From contig JAFMDF010000071.1 of NCBI GenBank assembly GCA_017857395.1, forward strand, positions 1 through 33,074: a stretch of 33,074 nucleotides of DNA. The letters are read 5' to 3'. The notes beneath the pieces are model-generated. The model saw nothing but the letters and a program-made list of their open reading frames with translations, did no database searches and had not been told where the DNA came from. Positions 16,121 to 23,529 of the stretch are shown here, in pieces. The DNA comes from Bacteroidota bacterium. Its GTDB lineage: Bacteria; Bacteroidota; Bacteroidia; Chitinophagales; Saprospiraceae. Position 1 is the stretch's first letter, and each line of letters starts with the position of its first letter. The position numbers were made by a program, and so were the translations under genes.

Positions 16121-16166
16121 CGGATATTTTTTTTAGTTTAGGAAATGAATTTTAGTTTGTTTAGAT

Positions 16167-16196
16167 ATATAGACAACACATTTTTGGTAGGGATGC
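16167..16196 (-). promoter_or_regulatory. Possible ECF-type promoter of the DUF4097 gene
   Basis: On the minus strand GCATCC is followed after about 16 nt by GTCTATA, 47-76 bp before the ATG. The GTC-containing -10 resembles promoters of extracytoplasmic-function sigma factors, which often control DUF4097 genes. The match is by eye and the spacing is approximate. Confidence 0.25.
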
Positions 16197-16218
16197 TTGT
16201 AACCTTTGATAATTGTAA

Positions 16219-16551
16219 TTTTTAGTTAAAGGGGCAGCTCTTGAAATTGATTTAGGCATAGAAAAAGTAATGGAGGCTAAAAAAAATGGAGAGAAAATGT
16301 TTGTGGAAATTAAAACATTTAATCAGAAATCCATTTTATATGCTTTCTACGGAGCTTTAGGTCAATATTTATGCTACAGAGACGCTTTGCAAGAAAAAAG
16401 TATTCCTCATCCTTTATATCTTGCAATTCCTTTATACGCATTCAGAAAAATTGAAAAAAATCCGTTTATTCTAAGAAGAGTTCAACAGCATAATGTAAAA
16501 TTAGTCGTAATTAATTCCATAACAGAAAAGATTATAAAATGGATAAAATAA
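16219..16551 (+). pseudogene. 5'-truncated xisH (fdxN element excision controlling factor-like)
   Basis: The frame from 16219 carries the central and C-terminal part of an XisH protein. It has EIDLGIEKVMEAKKNGEK, FVEIKTF, LGQYLCYRDAL, PLYLAIPL and an end in KLVVINSITEKIIKWIK. XisH belongs to the PD-(D/E)XK nuclease-like superfamily, and the D of IDLG and the ExK of VEIK are retained. The normal N-terminal segment of about 45 residues is absent. A TAA at 16216-16218 closes the frame, and upstream is the DUF4097 promoter region. The first ATG (16270) would even exclude the IDLG strand. It overlaps xisI by 13 bp, as intact pairs do. It is probably inactive or altered. Confidence 0.75.
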
Positions 16552-16880
16552 AAAAATACCAAAAAATTGTTGAGCAGGTACTCAATAGCAAAATAGGATT
16601 TCCTACCGAAGATTTTCCTAATATAAAAGATATATTATTGATTAGTAAAGATAAAATGCATTATTTGCAATTAACTTTTGGTTGGGATAAAGAAGAATAC
16701 AATCACTATCCTGCCTATCATATAGAAGTAACTCGAGATGGAAAAATTTATATCCATCAAAATAGAACCGATGTACTTATAGATGAATTACTGATGGAAC
16801 AAGGTGTACCAGAAATAGACATCTTAGATGGAATGGACGAAACCTTCCCAAGAAAATTAGCCGATTCAAAAGCTGCCTAA
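16539..16880 (+). CDS. XisI-family protein
   Basis: The 113-aa product has the typical XisI layout and full length. The start is MDKIKKYQKIVEQVL, the core is HYLQLTFGWD, then YHIEVTRDGKIYIHQNRTDVLIDELLMEQGVP with the conserved GWD and D-G-K-I-x-I-x-x-x-x-T. The end is PRKLADSKAA. In Anabaena, XisH and XisI control excision of the fdxN element. Elsewhere the pair is widespread, multi-copy and of unknown role. It overlaps the truncated xisH by 13 bp. With its partner damaged, its function here is unclear. Confidence 0.85.
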   Translation: MDKIKKYQKIVEQVLNSKIGFPTEDFPNIKDILLISKDKMHYLQLTFGWDKEEYNHYPAYHIEVTRDGKIYIHQNRTDVLIDELLMEQGVPEIDILDGMDETFPRKLADSKAA

Positions 16881-16884
16881 CATT

Positions 16885-17030
16885 AAAATCCGTTGGGGTA
16901 TTAATCCGTTGGGAAAAACAACAGATTAATGCACTAATTATTAATCATTTCCTACCCCTCCCACCCGCTTTGCGGTTCATTCGCTTGAATGTCTCCCAGA
17001 CATTCACCCTGCGGGTTCGCTCAATCATCC
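16885..17030. repeat. Palindromic repeat cluster at the permease B stop codon
   Basis: A direct repeat of AATCCGTTGGG lies near 16887 and 16902. Small GC-rich hairpins follow: CCGC-TTT-GCGG at 16965-16975, and GAATGTCT-CCC-AGACATTC at 16987-17005. The segment 16987-17030 runs through the permease B stop codon and is about 70% identical to 19596-19639 beyond the ATPase gene. It may also act as the permease B terminator. Confidence 0.55.
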
Positions 17031-19453
17031 CGCAAAGACTGAATAGGATTAGCCGTAGCCGCTTTAATAGACTCAAAACTCACCGTCAAAAAAGCAATGC
17101 CTATCGCCAATAAACCTGCCAAAGCAAACATCCACCAACTCAAAGAAATAGCAAAAGCAAAATCTTGTAACCAACGACTCATTCCAAACCAAGCAATGGG
17201 GGTCGCAATGACTAATGCAATTCCAACCAATTTCAAAAAATCCTTGGATAACAAACCCACAATTTGCAAAGTCGATGCACCAATTACTTTTCGCACACCA
17301 ATTTCTTTTCTCCTTGTTTGCGTCACATAAGCAGCTAAACCTAATAAGCCCATACAAGCAATAAAAATAGCTAATAAAGAGAATAGACTAAATACTTTTT
17401 TAGACGTTTCTTCCGCTTCATAGAAAGCTTGTAAATCCCCATCCATAAAAGTAAAACGGAAAGGTAGTTGTGGCCAAAATTGTTTCCATTTTTGTTCAAT
17501 TTGAGCAATAGTTGATTGAAATTCGCCGCCTTTGATACGCAAACTAATAAAAGCATTTAAACCATTTGCCCCTGCAGGATTGACTATAAATAAAGGTTCA
17601 ATATTTCTATGAAGCGATTGGTAATGAAAGTCTTTTACAACCCCCACAACAGTAAAAGCCTCATCTTGGTTATCTGGATGAAAATCACTCGAAAAAACTT
17701 GTTTGCCTATCGGGTCGGTTAATCCTAATGTTTGAACGGCAGTCTCATTCAGTACCACAGAATTAGAGTCTGCAAATTCTTTGGAAAAGTCTCTGCCTTC
17801 AATCATTTCCATCCCCATACACTCTACATAGTTTTCATCGACTACTAATTGCCGACCAGTTGCTTTTTCATTATCGCCTGATGCTCGCCAAGAAGTACCA
17901 AAATACATTGTTCCAGGAATCGCATTACTAGAAGCAACGCCTAAAATGCCATCCATTCTCGTAAACTCTTCTTTCATGGTTTTTGCCTTCTGTACATCTA
18001 AATTACCCGCACCTTGAATATTAATGACATTCTCTTTATCAAAGCCCAATTCTTTATTTTGGATAAATTCTAATTGACGGAAAACGACAATCGTTGCGAC
18101 AATCAATACTACAGAAATGACAAATTGCACGACCACCAAAGAATTTCTTAATAAAGCTCCTTTTTGAGTCGCAAATAATTTACCTTTTAAAACTTCTAAT
18201 GGTTTAAAACTAGTTAGAATAAAGGCGGGATAACTGCCTGCTAGTAAGCCAATTAAAATTGCGCCTATCAAAAATGCTAAAATAGCCGGGGCATTTGCAA
18301 ACGACCATAAACTAATCTGCTTCCCTGCAATATCATTGAATAAAGGCACTAAAAATAGAAGGATTCCAAAGGCTAGAATAGCGCTAATAAAACTAATCGT
18401 CACGGCCTCGACTAAAAATTGACTGGCAATTTCTTTTTTGCTCGACCCTAATGTTTTTCGAATGCCGACTTCTTTCGCTCTTTCTGCTGATTTAGCAGTT
18501 GCCAGATTCATAAAATTAATGACCGCAATAAATAAGATAAATAAAGCAATGACACTAAAAATATAAACCCTCGTTAAGCTGCCTGGTGGTTTTAATTCTC
18601 CTTCCAAATTAGATTTTAAATAAATATCCTTAATCGGTTGTAAAGAATAAATATAGCCGTTTCCACTTTTTTTATATTCCTCATAAGTCACCCCAAAATT
18701 GCGCAGTATTTCTCCAGAAGCATACTTCGTCACTAAATCTGGAAATTTAGCCGCTAATTGCTGGGCATCTGTTCCTTCTTTTAATAAAAAATAGGTATAG
18801 CTACTAAAGCCTATATGGTTTGGATTTAAGATAAAGGCATTTAAACTGCTACCAGACATCACCAAATCAAAATTGACATGAGAGTTTTCAGGTACGTCTT
18901 TACAAATACCTGTTACTTGTAAGTCATTATCATTTTGTGGAATGTCTATTATTTTTCCAATTGGATTTACGTTCCCAAAATATTTCTTCGCTGTAGATTC
19001 TGTTAAAACAACGGTATTCGGTTGTTTTAAGACTTCAGCTGGATTGCCTTCGATTAATCCAAAGTCAAAAACTTGGAAAAAATTACTATCCGCCCACATT
19101 CGTTCTTTTTCCTCAAAAACTTCTTCTCCCTTTTTTAATAAAATAGACCCCGGAAATTTAAAAATTCGACAACTTTCTTCTATTTCTGGATATTCTAATT
19201 TAGCAGACACCGCATAAGAATGCGGAACAACTGCATATTCGGTATTACGCCCAGGATATAATCTATCCAATACCATTCGATGAATCCTATCTCCTTTTTC
19301 GTGGAAACCATCATAGCCCAATTCACCTTGCACGAATAATAAAATCACTAGGAAACAAGCCATTCCTATCGCCAATCCTAAAATATTTATAATAGAAAAG
19401 GTCTTATTGCTTAAGAGATGGCGAAGGGCGATTTTGAAGTAATTTTTTAACAT
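17021..19453 (-). CDS. MacB/FtsX-like ABC transporter permease (permease B)
   Basis: The 810-aa paralogue of permease A has the same two-fold layout. An N-terminal helix (INILGLAIGMACFLVILLFV) is followed by an extracytoplasmic domain and FtsX domain 1 (ERAKEVGIRKTLGSSKKEIASQFLVEA). A second extracytoplasmic domain and FtsX domain 2 (TQTRRKEIGVRKVIGASTLQIV) follow, ending SLRDD. I place the start at the ATG complementing 19451-19453, giving MLKNYFKIALRHLL, which matches permease A. A longer frame to 19516 only translates heptad repeat DNA. It probably forms one operon with the upstream ATPase and HlyD-like adaptor genes, making a tripartite MacAB-like exporter without a TolC gene nearby. Confidence 0.92.
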   Translation of the reverse strand: MLKNYFKIALRHLLSNKTFSIINILGLAIGMACFLVILLFVQGELGYDGFHEKGDRIHRMVLDRLYPGRNTEYAVVPHSYAVSAKLEYPEIEESCRIFKFPGSILLKKGEEVFEEKERMWADSNFFQVFDFGLIEGNPAEVLKQPNTVVLTESTAKKYFGNVNPIGKIIDIPQNDNDLQVTGICKDVPENSHVNFDLVMSGSSLNAFILNPNHIGFSSYTYFLLKEGTDAQQLAAKFPDLVTKYASGEILRNFGVTYEEYKKSGNGYIYSLQPIKDIYLKSNLEGELKPPGSLTRVYIFSVIALFILFIAVINFMNLATAKSAERAKEVGIRKTLGSSKKEIASQFLVEAVTISFISAILAFGILLFLVPLFNDIAGKQISLWSFANAPAILAFLIGAILIGLLAGSYPAFILTSFKPLEVLKGKLFATQKGALLRNSLVVVQFVISVVLIVATIVVFRQLEFIQNKELGFDKENVINIQGAGNLDVQKAKTMKEEFTRMDGILGVASSNAIPGTMYFGTSWRASGDNEKATGRQLVVDENYVECMGMEMIEGRDFSKEFADSNSVVLNETAVQTLGLTDPIGKQVFSSDFHPDNQDEAFTVVGVVKDFHYQSLHRNIEPLFIVNPAGANGLNAFISLRIKGGEFQSTIAQIEQKWKQFWPQLPFRFTFMDGDLQAFYEAEETSKKVFSLFSLLAIFIACMGLLGLAAYVTQTRRKEIGVRKVIGASTLQIVGLLSKDFLKLVGIALVIATPIAWFGMSRWLQDFAFAISLSWWMFALAGLLAIGIAFLTVSFESIKAATANPIQSLRDD

Positions 19454-19461
19454 GGCAAAAT

Positions 19462-19503
19462 GAGTGATGAGTGATGAGTTATAAGTGATAAGTTGTGAGT
19501 TGG
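19462..19503. repeat. Six heptads directly upstream of permease B
   Basis: Six 7-bp units run in register: GAGTGAT, GAGTGAT, GAGTTAT, AAGTGAT, AAGTTGT, GAGTTGG. They begin 8 bp upstream of the permease B ATG and fill its leader. On the minus strand they encode the spurious N-terminal extension. Confidence 0.85.
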
Positions 19504-19755
19504 TACATAGTTCCAATCCATTACATCATGCAAAATCTAAAGCTAATCCATACGATTTGCGATTCTCTCGACTGAAATCGAAGATTCAGTAAAACTAATG
19601 CTCTCCGAACATTCTCGATATGGGTTCGCTCATTCATCCTGTAAATCCCGCAACATCGGGTCATTCTGTACAAATACTGAATGGCTGCACCGCAATAAAG
19701 CAGTACAACCATTAGTTTTTCAATCGGGTATGATTTCTTACAAAAGTCTTTAATT

Positions 19756-19821
19756 GAGTGATGAGTGATAAGTGGTGAGTGATGAGTTGAACCCACTTAT
19801 CACTCACCACTAATAACTCAT
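19756..19821. repeat. Mirrored heptads after the ATPase gene
   Basis: Five heptads (GAGTGAT, GAGTGAT, AAGTGGT, GAGTGAT, GAGTTGA; 19756-19790) face four inverted heptads (CACTTAT, CACTCAC, CACTAAT, AACTCAT; 19794-19821). Only 3 bp separate them. They can form a long imperfect hairpin ending 2 bp before the ATPase stop codon. Confidence 0.82.
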
Positions 19822-19823
19822 CG

Positions 19824-20510
19824 CTATATATATTGCTGAACAATATTTTCTGTTACGACTTGTCCGTCCAATAATCGGATCACTCGATTACCGAATTCTG
19901 CACAATAAGGGGAGTGCGTTACCATGATGATAGTTGCGCCTTCTGCATTTAATTGTGCTAAAGTCTTCATTACATCATCTCCATTCGAGCTATCCAAGTT
20001 CCCCGTAGGCTCATCCGCTAAGATTAACTTTGGTTTATTGACAACGGCTCTTGCAACCGCAACCCTTTGTTGCTGACCACCAGATAATTGCTGTGGAAAG
20101 TGATTTCGACGATGCATAATGTTCATACGTTCCAATAGTTCTTCTACTCGCACCTTTCTTTCCGCAGAAGGAACTTTTGTATACAACATTGGTAATTCGA
20201 CATTTTCAAATACCGTTAGTTCGTCAATTAAATTAAAGCTTTGGAAAATGAATCCAATATTATGCTTTCTTAAATTAGACCGTTTTCTTTCTGGATATTT
20301 GGCGACCTCTTCTTCTAAGAACCAATATTCTCCGTCAGTAGGATTGTCTATTAGGCCAAGAATATTCAATAAAGTGGACTTTCCGCAACCAGAAGGTCCC
20401 ATAATCGAGACAAATTCTCCTTCTTTAATTTCGATGTTTAATTTATTGATGGCAGTTGTCTCGACTTCCTCTGTTCGATAAACTTTCACCAAATCTTTAA
20501 TTCTAATCAT
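19824..20510 (-). CDS. LolD/MacB-type ABC transporter ATP-binding protein
   Basis: The 228-aa cytosolic ATPase has all motifs: Walker A GPSGCGKST at 38-46, Q-loop FIFQSFNLID near 90, signature LSGGQQQRVAVARA from 142, Walker B LILADEPTGNLD from 162, and the switch His in MVTHSP. The length and EPTGNLD form are typical of LolD/MacB/FtsE-like ATPases that power FtsX-fold permeases. It lies between the HlyD-like adaptor gene (72 bp upstream) and permease B on the same strand, so it probably energises permease B and perhaps permease A. Confidence 0.95.
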   Translation of the reverse strand: MIRIKDLVKVYRTEEVETTAINKLNIEIKEGEFVSIMGPSGCGKSTLLNILGLIDNPTDGEYWFLEEEVAKYPERKRSNLRKHNIGFIFQSFNLIDELTVFENVELPMLYTKVPSAERKVRVEELLERMNIMHRRNHFPQQLSGGQQQRVAVARAVVNKPKLILADEPTGNLDSSNGDDVMKTLAQLNAEGATIIMVTHSPYCAEFGNRVIRLLDGQVVTENIVQQYI

Positions 20511-20582
20511 ATTAGATGGTTTTAATTGTTTTAATTTTAAAACGGGTGACTCAAGAATGTTTTCAATATTATAAATTAAATG

Positions 20583-21833
20583 CTATTTCAGAACCAATTC
20601 ATCCTTATCCCCAAAATTATCATAACTAGAAGTAATCACTATATCTCCTGCTTTCAATCCTTGCGTCACTTCGTAGAAACTTGGGTTTTGGCGACCTACT
20701 TTGATGTCTCTTTTATAAGCGGTGTTTGTTTCAGGGTCTATTACATATACCCAATTTCCGCCTGTGGTTTGGTAAAATCCACCTCTAGCAATCAATAAAG
20801 CCTCAGTCTCAGCACTTAGTGCTAATTTAACGGAAACCGTTTGTCCCCGCTTGATAGTTGGAGGAATTTGAGCAGTAAAAACCATGTCTACCTCAAAAAC
20901 GCCATTCCGTACATCAGGGTAAATCTTCTTGATTTGAAGGTCATACCAAATCCCTCCCAAAGGGAAAGACCCCTTTTGATTCAAAAAGATGCGTGTAATG
21001 TAAAATTCATCGATTCTTCCTCTAACTTTAAAGTTAGAAAGATCATCTAATTGGGCAATTCTACCGCTTCTATTAATCAACTCCCCTATCTCAGAATCCA
21101 TCCCAGACAATTGTCCATCTATTGGCGAGCGCACTAGTAAATTTTCTAAGGTTTGCTTACTAATATTTAAGTTTCGGCGCATTAAATCTACTGAACTTTC
21201 TAGTTGGTTTTCTTGCACTACTTGCGACATACTATCTCTTCGAATAACTTCTGCTAATAATTTTTTTCTTCTCTGTAAATGTTCATATTGGTCTTGCGTT
21301 TCTTCAAAGTCTACTTGTGCAATCACATCATCTTTATATAAACTTTTATTTCTTCTTGTTCTTTTTGACAATAAATCCAAATTAAACTCAACATCCAAGG
21401 CTTGCTCTCTTAAATTTAAGCTTTGTTGCTCTCTAGTTAGTTTTAGGTTTTCTAACTGATTGATTTGATTCATAATCTGCCCCTCTGATTGTAGATAATT
21501 TAATTGCAGATTAGGATTAGATAATTGCATGATTTTTTGCCCTTTCTTCAGCATTGCACCATCTTCCACATAAATTTCTTCAATTCGACCACCCTCTACC
21601 GCATCAATAAAAACGGTCTTAATGGGTTCAACTACCCCTGTTATTGGGATAAATTCTTGGAAAACGCCTTGATGAATGGTATCAACCAAAAGGCGATTGG
21701 TTTCTACATTGAGTTTAGAAACACCCGCATTCTTATACATGTTATTGCCTACAAAGCTAGCAACACCAAGTGCTACTACTATTAAGGCAATTTTTTGCCA
21801 GCCGATTCCTTTTTTATCTAATTTTTTGTCCAT
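20583..21833 (-). CDS. HlyD/MacA-family periplasmic adaptor
   Basis: The 416-aa adaptor has one N-terminal TM helix (about residues 13-31, WQKIALIVVALGVASFVGN). A barrel-sandwich half follows (VFIDAVEGGRIEEIYVEDGAMLKKGQKIMQL). A long coiled-coil hairpin at about 115-240 is rich in Q, L, E and R. The second lipoyl half is LVRSPIDGQLSGMDSEIGELI. Beta-barrel and membrane-proximal parts include RGQTVSVKLAL and YVIDPETNTAYKRDIKVGRQ. It would link the inner-membrane permease to an outer-membrane channel. It is the first gene of the efflux operon and is preceded by a sigma-54-like promoter and tandem operators. Confidence 0.92.
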   Translation of the reverse strand: MDKKLDKKGIGWQKIALIVVALGVASFVGNNMYKNAGVSKLNVETNRLLVDTIHQGVFQEFIPITGVVEPIKTVFIDAVEGGRIEEIYVEDGAMLKKGQKIMQLSNPNLQLNYLQSEGQIMNQINQLENLKLTREQQSLNLREQALDVEFNLDLLSKRTRRNKSLYKDDVIAQVDFEETQDQYEHLQRRKKLLAEVIRRDSMSQVVQENQLESSVDLMRRNLNISKQTLENLLVRSPIDGQLSGMDSEIGELINRSGRIAQLDDLSNFKVRGRIDEFYITRIFLNQKGSFPLGGIWYDLQIKKIYPDVRNGVFEVDMVFTAQIPPTIKRGQTVSVKLALSAETEALLIARGGFYQTTGGNWVYVIDPETNTAYKRDIKVGRQNPSFYEVTQGLKAGDIVITSSYDNFGDKDELVLK

Positions 21834-21912
21834 CTTTTATGCTATCAGTTTTGTAAGTAGGATAATTTATCAATTCTTTAAAAATAAACCGTACCAAATA
21901 TATTTTGACTAT

Positions 21913-21928
21913 TGAAATAGCTGTGCCA
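21913..21928 (-). promoter_or_regulatory. Putative sigma-54 promoter of the efflux operon
   Basis: On the minus strand TGGCACAGCTATTTCA matches TGGCAC-N5-TTGCW with one mismatch, in the -12 half. It would start transcription about 70 bp before the HlyD-like gene. The neighbouring sigma-54-dependent regulator and the operator pair 74 and 95 bp upstream strengthen the call. Confidence 0.65.
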
Positions 21929-21992
21929 AAAATATAATTTATTGATTATCAGTTAATTAAAAAATATTATTGCAACCTTTTTTAATTTTTCA

Positions 21993-22029
21993 TGTCCGTA
22001 ATAGTACAACTGTTGTCCGAATGTGGACA
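21993..22029. promoter_or_regulatory. Tandem 16-bp operators between the efflux operon and its regulator
   Basis: TGTCCGTAATAGTACA (21993-22008) and TGTCCGAATGTGGACA (22014-22029) fit TGTCC-N6-GGACA, the second perfectly and the first with one mismatch. They are 21 bp centre to centre, exactly as at 15052-15088. They serve the minus-strand promoter at 21913-21928. The inner edge is 46 bp before the regulator ATG, so autoregulation is possible. Confidence 0.72.
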
Positions 22030-22074
22030 GTTTTACTTAACTTAGCCGCAAAGTCACTAATTACACCGACAAAT

Positions 22075-23451
22075 ATGAAAAAAGAAGGGAAAATTTTAAT
22101 CATAGACGACGAAGAAGATATTCTATTAACGCTTCGCATCTTCCTAAAACAGCATTACACTTTTGTAAAGGCTGAACTCAATCCTCATTATATTCCTCGG
22201 CTACTTCGACAATTCGATTTTGATGTCGTGTTGTTGGATATGAATTTTCGCCAAGGGGACACCTCCGGAGCAGATGGTATTACATGGTTAACCAAAATCA
22301 GAGAATTAAGTCCAGAGACGCAGGTGATTATGATAACCGCTTATGGTGATGTTAATACTGCTGTAAAAGCCTTAAAAGTTGGCGCTTCTGATTTTGTCTT
22401 GAAACCTTGGAAAAATGAGAAACTATTAGAAACCGTAAATACCGCCTACGACAAAAAAAGAAACCCTCAAGGCGAACAAGCTGCTCCACAAGCAAGTGGC
22501 TTAAGCCCTGATATTGACCAACAATACAGTCAAATTGTCGGCGAATCTGCACCGCTCAAACAAACTTTAGCGACAGTTGCTAAAGTAGGAAAAACGGATG
22601 CAAATATTTTAATTTTAGGCGCAAATGGAACAGGAAAGGAGTTAATTGCCAGAGAATTACATCGCCAATCGGAACGAGTAGATAAAGTTTTTGTGTCGGT
22701 AGATTTAGGCGCCGTCCCAGCATCTTTGTTTGAAAGTGAATTATTTGGGCATAAAAAAGGCGCTTTTACGGATGCCTATGAAGATAGAATTGGTCGTTTT
22801 GAAGCAGCAAATAGCGGAACGCTATTTTTAGACGAAATTGGAAATCTTTCTTTGCCTTTACAAGCAAAATTATTATCAGTTTTGCAAACTAGGCAAATTA
22901 GAAAAATTGGCGAACACAAAATGACTAAAGTCGATATTCGACTAGTTTGTGCGACCAATATGCCGCTTTATGATATGGTGAAAGAGGGTACTTTTAGGCA
23001 AGATTTATTATATCGGATTAATACCGTAGAATTAAACTTGCCTAGTCTTGCGGAACGAATAGAAGACATTCCACTTTTAGCTAAACATTTCTTAAAAATC
23101 TATTGCAAAAAGTATCAAAAGTCGGCTATGAAATTTGCTAAAGAGACTTTGATAAAATTGGCTAATTATCATTGGCCTGGAAATATTCGGGAATTACGGC
23201 ATGCGGTAGAAAGGGCCATTATTTTAGCAGATGGTAATATTCTCCAACCTGATGACTTTTTATTCCAAGAAACGGTACAGGAAAATAAAGGAGAAGGGAT
23301 TAAAGTAGATAGTTATAATTTGGAAGAGGTAGAAAGACAAGCTATTAATAAAGCATTAAATAAACATAAAGGCAACGTCAGTAAAGCAGCCGATGAATTA
23401 GGCATTACTCGACAGTCATTGTATCGACGAATGGAGAAACACGGTCTATAA
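22075..23451 (+). CDS. NtrC-family sigma-54-dependent response regulator
   Basis: The 458-aa product has three domains. A receiver at 1-125 has acidic pocket DDEED near residue 11, phospho-acceptor Asp55 in VVLLDMNF and a conserved Lys110. A sigma-54-interacting AAA+ domain at about 150-395 has Walker A GANGTGKE at 182-189, GAFTDA at 229-234, Walker B FLDEIGNL and an arginine-finger region. A Fis-type helix-turn-helix at about 420-458 reads GNVSKAADELGITRQSLYRRM. I chose the ATG at 22075 because it opens the receiver directly. An upstream in-frame start would translate the operators. It is divergent from the efflux operon. No sensor kinase gene is adjacent, although one commonly is. Confidence 0.95.
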   Translation: MKKEGKILIIDDEEDILLTLRIFLKQHYTFVKAELNPHYIPRLLRQFDFDVVLLDMNFRQGDTSGADGITWLTKIRELSPETQVIMITAYGDVNTAVKALKVGASDFVLKPWKNEKLLETVNTAYDKKRNPQGEQAAPQASGLSPDIDQQYSQIVGESAPLKQTLATVAKVGKTDANILILGANGTGKELIARELHRQSERVDKVFVSVDLGAVPASLFESELFGHKKGAFTDAYEDRIGRFEAANSGTLFLDEIGNLSLPLQAKLLSVLQTRQIRKIGEHKMTKVDIRLVCATNMPLYDMVKEGTFRQDLLYRINTVELNLPSLAERIEDIPLLAKHFLKIYCKKYQKSAMKFAKETLIKLANYHWPGNIRELRHAVERAIILADGNILQPDDFLFQETVQENKGEGIKVDSYNLEEVERQAINKALNKHKGNVSKAADELGITRQSLYRRMEKHGL

Positions 23452-23452
23452 T

Positions 23453-23529
23453 AGTGATGAATTACAAGTGATGAGTGATGAGTGAGGTTGAAAATTGAAA
23501 ATTTTAAATTGAAAATTGAAAATTAAAAA
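23453..23529. repeat. Eleven consecutive heptads of two families
   Basis: Five AGTGATG-type heptads (23453-23487) are followed without a break by six TTGAAAA-type heptads (23488-23529), all in one 7-bp register. The array starts 1 bp after the regulator stop codon and runs into the deoxynucleoside kinase gene, whose TTG start at 23516 is the first base triplet of a heptad. Confidence 0.85.

Larger units (their letters stand above)
19454..19823. other. 370-bp gap with heptad arrays and a gene-tail relic
   Basis: This gap lies between the ATPase and permease B genes. It contains the heptad array 19462-19503 and a segment (19596-19660) resembling the permease B 3' end plus its downstream repeat. 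The mirrored heptads 19756-19821 follow. Frames here translate repeats and are not accepted as genes. On the minus strand the segment can be read as LRDLQDE-stop, echoing the SLRDD-stop of permease B. Confidence 0.55.

Noticed and set aside
19521-19796. 91-codon minus-strand frame between the ATPase and permease B genes
   Set aside because: Its N-terminal part (SPLITHHS-type words) is translated heptad repeat and the rest has no recognisable domain. It is better read as repeat plus relic.
19462-19821. Possible CRISPR array
   Set aside because: Units are 7 bp and contiguous with no unique spacers, and no cas genes are present. These are short tandem repeats.
21970-22074. 35-codon N-terminal extension of the response regulator from a TTG
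   Set aside because: It translates the operator pair. The ATG at 22075 opens the receiver domain directly in the usual way.
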